From CAZXMB01 sp964641715 (lineage in GTDB: Bacteria; Desulfobacterota; BSN033; UBA1163), in the NCBI GenBank assembly GCA_964641715.1, contig CAZXMB010000046.1, positions 1-19,053 on the forward strand: DNA of 19,053 nucleotides, read 5' to 3'. The notes beneath the pieces were generated by a model, which ran no database searches, was not told the DNA's origin, and saw only the letters and a list, made by a program, of their open reading frames with translations. How positions within the stretch are numbered: the stretch's first letter is position 1; the number at the start of each line of letters is the position of its first letter. Below, in pieces: positions 14,782-19,053 of this stretch. The position numbers and the translations under genes were made by a program.

Positions 14782-16485
14782 TCACTCCAAATCAGCTTTC
14801 AACATCCTCTCCTCCCCTTTTCTCATAGGGACCAGGATAGCGGCCATACAGAGGAGAAGAACCATCACAAATGATCCTGTGATCCAGGCCCACTGAAACA
14901 GGGTGAGGTGATCCCTTCGTATCCCTGTCATAAAGATGCTGTAGGTCGGACCTGCTTCGAGAACGATTATCGCCGCAATAAACCCTATGCAGAGGGTCAT
15001 ATAGGTTAATCCACCCAGGCTGGTCACAGACTGCGTGGGGTTTTCAGACTTAAAGTCCGGATAGATGGCACCCAGTCCTATCCCCATGGAAACAATTCCG
15101 GGAACCATTAAAAAGATCGTCACGATAGAAATGACCATCATGAAAGGGGTCACATGGAGGAAGAGATTCGTCACGACAATCAATAATTCGGAAAGAAGAA
15201 GGAGGGGTAAAAAGTAAACAAAAAACTTGATCCAGAGAAATGTTCGAATTGAGATGGGCGAAGACTTTATAATCCAGAAGGCTTCTCCTTCCAGGCTCAC
15301 CGCTGGAAAGACAAACCTCGCTGAAACAGCGCTCAGGACAAAGGCGGCCAGTCCCATATTGAGAAAAGAGAGGAGGTTTTGAAGATACTCCAACTTCATA
15401 GGGCTTCTCTCGAGAGGGAGGACAGAAAAGTTATAGAGGTAAATCACGATCAGGGCCAGAATGAGAAAAATCTGGGACCACTGGGTCTGGTCACGAAAAA
15501 AGGTCCTGATCTCTTTTGAGATAAAAGCCCTTGCCGGACCGGAAAGAATACTCGGGAAAAAACTTTCCCCCGTCTTCCTCAACCCCATGAAGGAAAGAAA
15601 TCTTTTAGGAGAAGCCTGTGCCTTGGATAGGCCAGGGAAGTAAACGAAACCTGAGACCCACATCGTCACAAAAAGCAGGCTGATGGCACAACTCCAGGAA
15701 AGGGCGGTATGGAATAAAGCCTCCCGGATGGACCCTGAAAGGGATGCCTTCAGCGTATCAAAGAACCATGTGGAGGGAAGGAGGGGCGAACTGGGTGATT
15801 CCAGGCTTCTCAGATAGAGAAGGAGGGAATGGAATTGCTCCGGGTTGACAAATTTTTCGGGTCTGATCAAGCGGAATGAGAGAACAAGAAGCATAAAGAG
15901 ACAAAGGCCCAAGAAGACGAAGACGCTTCTGATCCTCCCTGCCGGTAAAAAGAGGGCAGCCAGCATCACCACCAGGGCGCTGATGCTCGAAGCGATAAAG
16001 CAGAAAGGCAAGATATTAAAACCCACCATGGCATAATAGAAAGGTCCTGCCTTATAGACCACCGCATAGGAAAGAAAGATCGGGAGGCTATAGATGAAGA
16101 CCATCCAGGAGCTGTCCGTTGTGGATTCAATCCATCGTGACAGAAAGACCTTTTCCCTTGAGATGGGCATGGAGTGGACAAGAGTCAGATCCCGGGCAAG
16201 GTAGAGTTTGGAGAGGGAGGTCAGGATGGCACTAAAAATGAGCAACGAAAAGAAGATGATTAAAGACATGGAGAGAAGTTTATAGGCAAGGATGTCTCCA
16301 AAGCCTTCCACCTTCTGAAAATAGTTGAGGATGCGGTAAAAGATGACAAAGGTTCCTCCCCAGAAGGAAAGGCCAATGGAGCCGAAGATGAAAAGTCTCA
16401 GCCTTCGACCTCTTGGCCTTCCTGCAACACCTCGATTCCTGAAAGTGAGAAGGCGGGGTCTGATGAGAATGAGAATTTCTCTCAC
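14782..16485 (-). CDS. ABC transporter permease, about 12 transmembrane segments
   Basis: This is a 567-residue integral membrane protein. I count hydrophobic segments near residues 31-53, 68-92, 126-144, 149-178, 186-204, 260-284, 337-356, 372-394, 415-440, 446-472, 491-510 and 530-553. The two halves each carry a similar loop: VHSMPISREKVFLSRW (103-118) and IKSSPISIRTFLWIKF (406-421). This suggests an internal duplication of a six-TM half. It begins at GTG 16485, whose first bases overlap the stop of the ATPase gene (GTGA), so the two form one transporter by context. The substrate is not readable. The architecture resembles export-type ABC-2-like permeases (ABC_export-like), which is family-level inference. 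Confidence 0.85.
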   Translation of the reverse strand: MREILILIRPRLLTFRNRGVAGRPRGRRLRLFIFGSIGLSFWGGTFVIFYRILNYFQKVEGFGDILAYKLLSMSLIIFFSLLIFSAILTSLSKLYLARDLTLVHSMPISREKVFLSRWIESTTDSSWMVFIYSLPIFLSYAVVYKAGPFYYAMVGFNILPFCFIASSISALVVMLAALFLPAGRIRSVFVFLGLCLFMLLVLSFRLIRPEKFVNPEQFHSLLLYLRSLESPSSPLLPSTWFFDTLKASLSGSIREALFHTALSWSCAISLLFVTMWVSGFVYFPGLSKAQASPKRFLSFMGLRKTGESFFPSILSGPARAFISKEIRTFFRDQTQWSQIFLILALIVIYLYNFSVLPLERSPMKLEYLQNLLSFLNMGLAAFVLSAVSARFVFPAVSLEGEAFWIIKSSPISIRTFLWIKFFVYFLPLLLLSELLIVVTNLFLHVTPFMMVISIVTIFLMVPGIVSMGIGLGAIYPDFKSENPTQSVTSLGGLTYMTLCIGFIAAIIVLEAGPTYSIFMTGIRRDHLTLFQWAWITGSFVMVLLLCMAAILVPMRKGEERMLKADLE

Positions 16486-17216
16486 CGGATGGATCCCCCC
16501 TCTGTCAGGATTAAAAAGACCTGCTCCAGATCCCCGTTCCTGACCTGAGCCGAGCGTTTTAACTCTTCCAGTGTCCCTATCTTAATCAGTAATCCCTGAT
16601 GGATAATACCTATTCGATCACAGACATCCTCTGCCACGCTTAAGGAATGGGTGGACATGAAGATGGTTGTCCCTCTCCTCGCAAGATCTTTAAAAAGGTT
16701 TTTCACCATCCGGATACCCGAGGGGTCAAGTCCCACCATGGGTTCATCAATCACCAGCACCTTCGGATCATGAAGAATGGCGGCGCAGAGGACCAGCCTC
16801 TGTTTCATCCCGTGAGAATAGGATTGAATTAATTCATCTTTCCAGTCATGAAGGGAAAATCTCCTTAAAACCGTTTCGGTCTTGGGCCGGAATTCCCCAT
16901 CTTTCGTGCCAAAGAGATCCGCAGTAAATCTCAGGAATTCCATTCCGGTCAATTTCTCATAGAGGAAGGGCCTGTCCGGAATGTAGCCAATTCTTCTCTT
17001 AGCCTGCTCAGGCCTTTCTGCCATGGGAATACCATCAATGGTGATAGTCCCTTCAGTGGGTAAGAGGACTCCACCCATCATCCGGAGGGTGGTTGTCTTT
17101 CCGGCACCATTCGGGCCGATGAACCCGAATATCTCTCCCTTCGATATGGAGAGATTGAGGTGGTTAACCGCTATCACTTCTCCAAATTTCTTTGTCAGGT
17201 TCCTTAATTCAATCAT
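16482..17216 (-). CDS. ABC transporter ATP-binding protein
   Basis: This is a 244-residue ABC ATPase. Walker A is GPNGAGKTTT (residues 34-43) and the Q-loop region is RIGYIPDRPFLYEKLT. The signature is degenerate (YSHGMKQR, 133-140, in place of LSGGQ), usual for ABC-2/exporter ATPases. Walker B is VLVIDEPMVGLDP (153-165), and the switch histidine is MSTH (His190). It is close to the ATPases of ABC-2-type exporters. ATG 17216 is chosen because the domain begins there (MIELRNLTKKFG). A frame open to 17285 would overlap the upstream transglutaminase gene by 38 bp. It lies 31 bp after that gene and overlaps the permease gene by 4 bp. Confidence 0.95.
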   Translation of the reverse strand: MIELRNLTKKFGEVIAVNHLNLSISKGEIFGFIGPNGAGKTTTLRMMGGVLLPTEGTITIDGIPMAERPEQAKRRIGYIPDRPFLYEKLTGMEFLRFTADLFGTKDGEFRPKTETVLRRFSLHDWKDELIQSYSHGMKQRLVLCAAILHDPKVLVIDEPMVGLDPSGIRMVKNLFKDLARRGTTIFMSTHSLSVAEDVCDRIGIIHQGLLIKIGTLEELKRSAQVRNGDLEQVFLILTEGGSIR

Positions 17217-17247
17217 CGCTTCTGTAGTCGTCCCCTGCCCTCTCAGG

Positions 17248-18723
17248 TTAAAATGTCGAAAGGATCTCCAGCCGCACCCTGCCAATCACACCCATCAGAT
17301 CGATCTGGCCTTCGGTCCCTCGCACAAAACAGAGATGCGTTACGTCCGTGGGAAGCTGTCCCATCACTGAGTCTGCGGTGATCCATCTCCCTAAATAAAG
17401 AGCGTTCCAGGCATGATAATAGAACCTTCCATTCTGATAGACAAGCCCTGCTTCCACCTGTGCGGGAATGTGAGAAGCTTTCAACAAAGCTGCCAGCAGG
17501 ACAGCATGCTCATTACAATCCCCTACCCTATTCTTCAAAGTTTCCAGGGCGTTTGGGACGGAGAGGACAGGCCTTTTCTGGATATGCTGATTCACCCAGA
17601 CCGCGAGTTTATTCGCCTTCACCCAGTCTGAGTCCCCTGAGGAAACAATCTCTCTCACTTTGGCCCGGATCTCAGGATGGTCAGATTGAATAAAGGGGGT
17701 GGGCTCAAGGTATCTTTTTAGAGCGGGGATGATCTTTTCTGTTTTGTTTCTAAAATTTGATGCTGGAACATCTTCTTTTCGAATCGTTAATATTCCATCC
17801 TGAAAGGACTGCCTTCCGTCGCCAATAAAAATTTCTTTCTCCCGGATCCCGCTGACCTTCACTTTTAACTCTTTCAGCTGTTCGGGATGGGAGAGGATCT
17901 TATTCGAGACAATGGAGGTAGCCTCTGTGAGGTCTTCTCCTCCTGCGGAGATATTCCGAAATGCCTCTTCCTTACTCGTCCGGTCCAAATGAATACCCAG
18001 TAGCCCTTCCTCTCTTAAAATAATTCCGTCTTTCCCGATCCAGGCAAATTGAGAGGCGCCCATAAAATGAACCGATGCCTTCAGCGCCATTTCTTGATGG
18101 CCATGGATGGAAAGGGGCTCTTCGCCCAATATCATGACCACCGCAGGCCTCATCGCAGCAACGGTTGGATCGAAGACCTCAAAGGTTCTACTCTCCCCCT
18201 GTTTCATCTTTTCAAGGATCACCGTTTCAAGGAGGCTCGAAGGAAGATAAATTCCTTTCTCAATCAGAACCTCCGTCTTTCGTTCAAAGCCCGCTGGGCC
18301 TGCAAAAATGGTCAGGATATTGCCCGTAACACCACCCCGGGCTTTAAAACGAAAAAGGCTCGACTGGAGGTCGAAATTGAAGGTGGAGAGGGTAAAATCA
18401 ATAAGTAAATCGGCAATGGTCCTGAAACGAATATCCTGAACCATCCCCAATGTGTTCACTCGCATGAAGACCGACTCCTGAGAGCGGTATCCCTTTTCTG
18501 TTTTCGAAAATTGTCGATGGACATAACCGATCTTCCGGTCCTTCTGGAATATGTTCATCCATAGATCCCGATCCGCCTGTTTCAGAGAAGGGGAGGCAGG
18601 ATTGGCTTGCCGATCGACTTTCTTCCCCCCGAAGAGATCAAGCCTCACCATGAGAAGGAATGCGAAGAGGCAGGTCGATAGAATTCCAATCACCCAGCTC
18701 AATTTTATTCGGTGTAAGGCCAT
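17248..18723 (-). CDS. Membrane-anchored transglutaminase-like protein
   Basis: This is a 491-residue protein with one N-terminal transmembrane anchor (about residues 8-29, SWVIGILSTCLFAFLLMVRL). A beta-rich central region follows (about 50-320) in which I recognise no named domain. It ends in a transglutaminase-like cysteine-protease fold (about 345-470). The catalytic triad is visible: Cys403 in RVGDCNEHAVLLAALL, His437 in YYHAWNALY and Asp451 in WITADSVMGQ. Such proteins act as proteases or amide-forming enzymes outside the membrane. The frame stays open to 18849, but that extension runs into the inverted 108-bp element, so I place the start at ATG 18723; ATG 18747, eight residues earlier, is also possible. 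It heads the run of minus-strand genes and sits 31 bp before the ABC ATPase, suggesting that transport and processing are linked. Confidence 0.87.
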   Translation of the reverse strand: MALHRIKLSWVIGILSTCLFAFLLMVRLDLFGGKKVDRQANPASPSLKQADRDLWMNIFQKDRKIGYVHRQFSKTEKGYRSQESVFMRVNTLGMVQDIRFRTIADLLIDFTLSTFNFDLQSSLFRFKARGGVTGNILTIFAGPAGFERKTEVLIEKGIYLPSSLLETVILEKMKQGESRTFEVFDPTVAAMRPAVVMILGEEPLSIHGHQEMALKASVHFMGASQFAWIGKDGIILREEGLLGIHLDRTSKEEAFRNISAGGEDLTEATSIVSNKILSHPEQLKELKVKVSGIREKEIFIGDGRQSFQDGILTIRKEDVPASNFRNKTEKIIPALKRYLEPTPFIQSDHPEIRAKVREIVSSGDSDWVKANKLAVWVNQHIQKRPVLSVPNALETLKNRVGDCNEHAVLLAALLKASHIPAQVEAGLVYQNGRFYYHAWNALYLGRWITADSVMGQLPTDVTHLCFVRGTEGQIDLMGVIGRVRLEILSTF

Positions 18724-18797
18724 TTCCTTATGGATAAAATATATCATATTTCCGAAAAGGTTTAAATGAAGCAACGACAAAGGCGGGAGGTAATGTG

Positions 18798-18905
18798 TGA
18801 CCGGCAAGTGCCCCGTAAGCCCCGCCTTGTAGGCGGGGTCAAGGGGCACAATATAAATGAGATTTCCTTTCCGGGAAGCCCCGCCCTGTGAGCGGGGAGC
18901 TTCAC
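18798..18905 (-). mobile_element. 108-bp two-hairpin element, copy 2 (inverted)
   Basis: Read on the minus strand it matches 10134-10241 at 106 of 108 positions. The differences are C to T in the hairpin A stem (still a G:T pair) and G to A before the closing arm of hairpin B. It ends 51 bp upstream of ATG 18747 and 75 bp upstream of ATG 18723, so its insertion has shaped the 5' end of the transglutaminase transcript. The flanking bases of the two copies differ. Confidence 0.7.
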
Positions 18906-19014
18906 TTTATAGAAGTTATTCTTATCGATCCGCCAGGAATGTCAGATTTTCCTGCTCGAATGAGGCATTGCGACCGGGGTTGATTTTTTATCGGACTTTG
19001 TGCAAGGATAGGTA
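18906..19014. other. Right intergenic stretch before the partial gene
   Basis: This holds unremarkable sequence between the 108-bp element and the gene that starts at 19015. I see no convincing paired -35 and -10 boxes and no RNA gene. AAGGA at 19004-19008 is the probable ribosome binding site of the next gene. Confidence 0.4.
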
Positions 19015-19053
19015 ATGATGGAAAAGAATGAAATCCAGGGATATGCCTATATC
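19015..19053 (+). CDS. Partial CDS, 5' end only
   Basis: An open frame starts with ATG 19015 or ATG 19018 and reads MMEKNEIQGYAYI to the window edge. A TAG at 19009-19011 closes the frame just upstream, so the start must be one of these two codons. AAGGA at 19004-19008 lies 6 nt before the first. Thirteen residues are too few to name a family. Confidence 0.5.
   Translation, partial: MMEKNEIQGYAYI

Noticed and set aside
18724..18800. Promoter for the transglutaminase operon, with -10-like TATGAT and TATATT on the minus strand
   Set aside because: No acceptable -35 box lies at 16-18 nt, so I do not list it as a feature.
18724..18849. N-terminal extension of the transglutaminase-like protein to 18849
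   Set aside because: The extra residues are translated from the 108-bp element and from AT-rich leader DNA, and the transmembrane anchor begins after ATG 18723.

Overview
The window is a gene-dense bacterial chromosome segment with 16 complete protein genes, one gene cut by the right edge, no RNA gene that I can see, and one small mobile-type repeat present twice. The gene set fits a Deltaproteobacteria/Desulfobacterota-like organism. It combines a dprA-topA-trmFO block, a MinD-type ATPase coupled to a J-like/RodZ-HTH protein, a stand-alone AmmeMemoRadiSam radical SAM enzyme, a long-chain polyprenyl diphosphate synthase and sigma70-type promoters. That placement is inference from gene content, not a database match.

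Left block (1-6621, mostly minus strand): LysM gene terminator, dprA, topA, then trmFO and a small zinc-ribbon protein gene. A plus-strand B12-type radical SAM gene lies between topA and trmFO. It converges on topA with a 9-bp overlap and diverges from trmFO over a short region where two good promoters overlap. dprA, topA and trmFO serve DNA uptake and recombination, supercoiling, and tRNA m5U54 formation.

Middle (6657-10889): a secreted LysM protein (minus) and a tRNA1(Val)-type N6-adenine methyltransferase (plus) diverge from a 419-bp AT-rich intergenic region with a clear promoter on each strand. Then, on the plus strand, come a long-chain polyprenyl diphosphate synthase (quinone side chain), thioredoxin, and an envelope-anchored TlpA/ResA-type thiol oxidoreductase. 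A 108-bp two-hairpin element sits between the two thioredoxin-fold genes.

Right block (10895-18723, all minus strand): seven closely packed genes, read right to left. These are a membrane-anchored transglutaminase-like protein, an ABC ATPase and its 12-TM permease (GTGA overlap), a nicotinate phosphoribosyltransferase with a zinc-knuckle tail, AmrS-type radical SAM, a MinD/ParA-type ATPase, and a J-like/HTH protein (ATGA overlap). Just upstream of this block lies the second copy of the 108-bp element, inverted and 106/108 identical to the first, so an ~8.6-kb segment is bracketed by inverted copies. A new gene begins at 19015 and runs off the window.

The least explained parts are the MinD/J-HTH pair, whose J domain has lost its HPD motif, the 108-bp element, and the radical SAM gene placed inside the dprA-topA-trmFO block.
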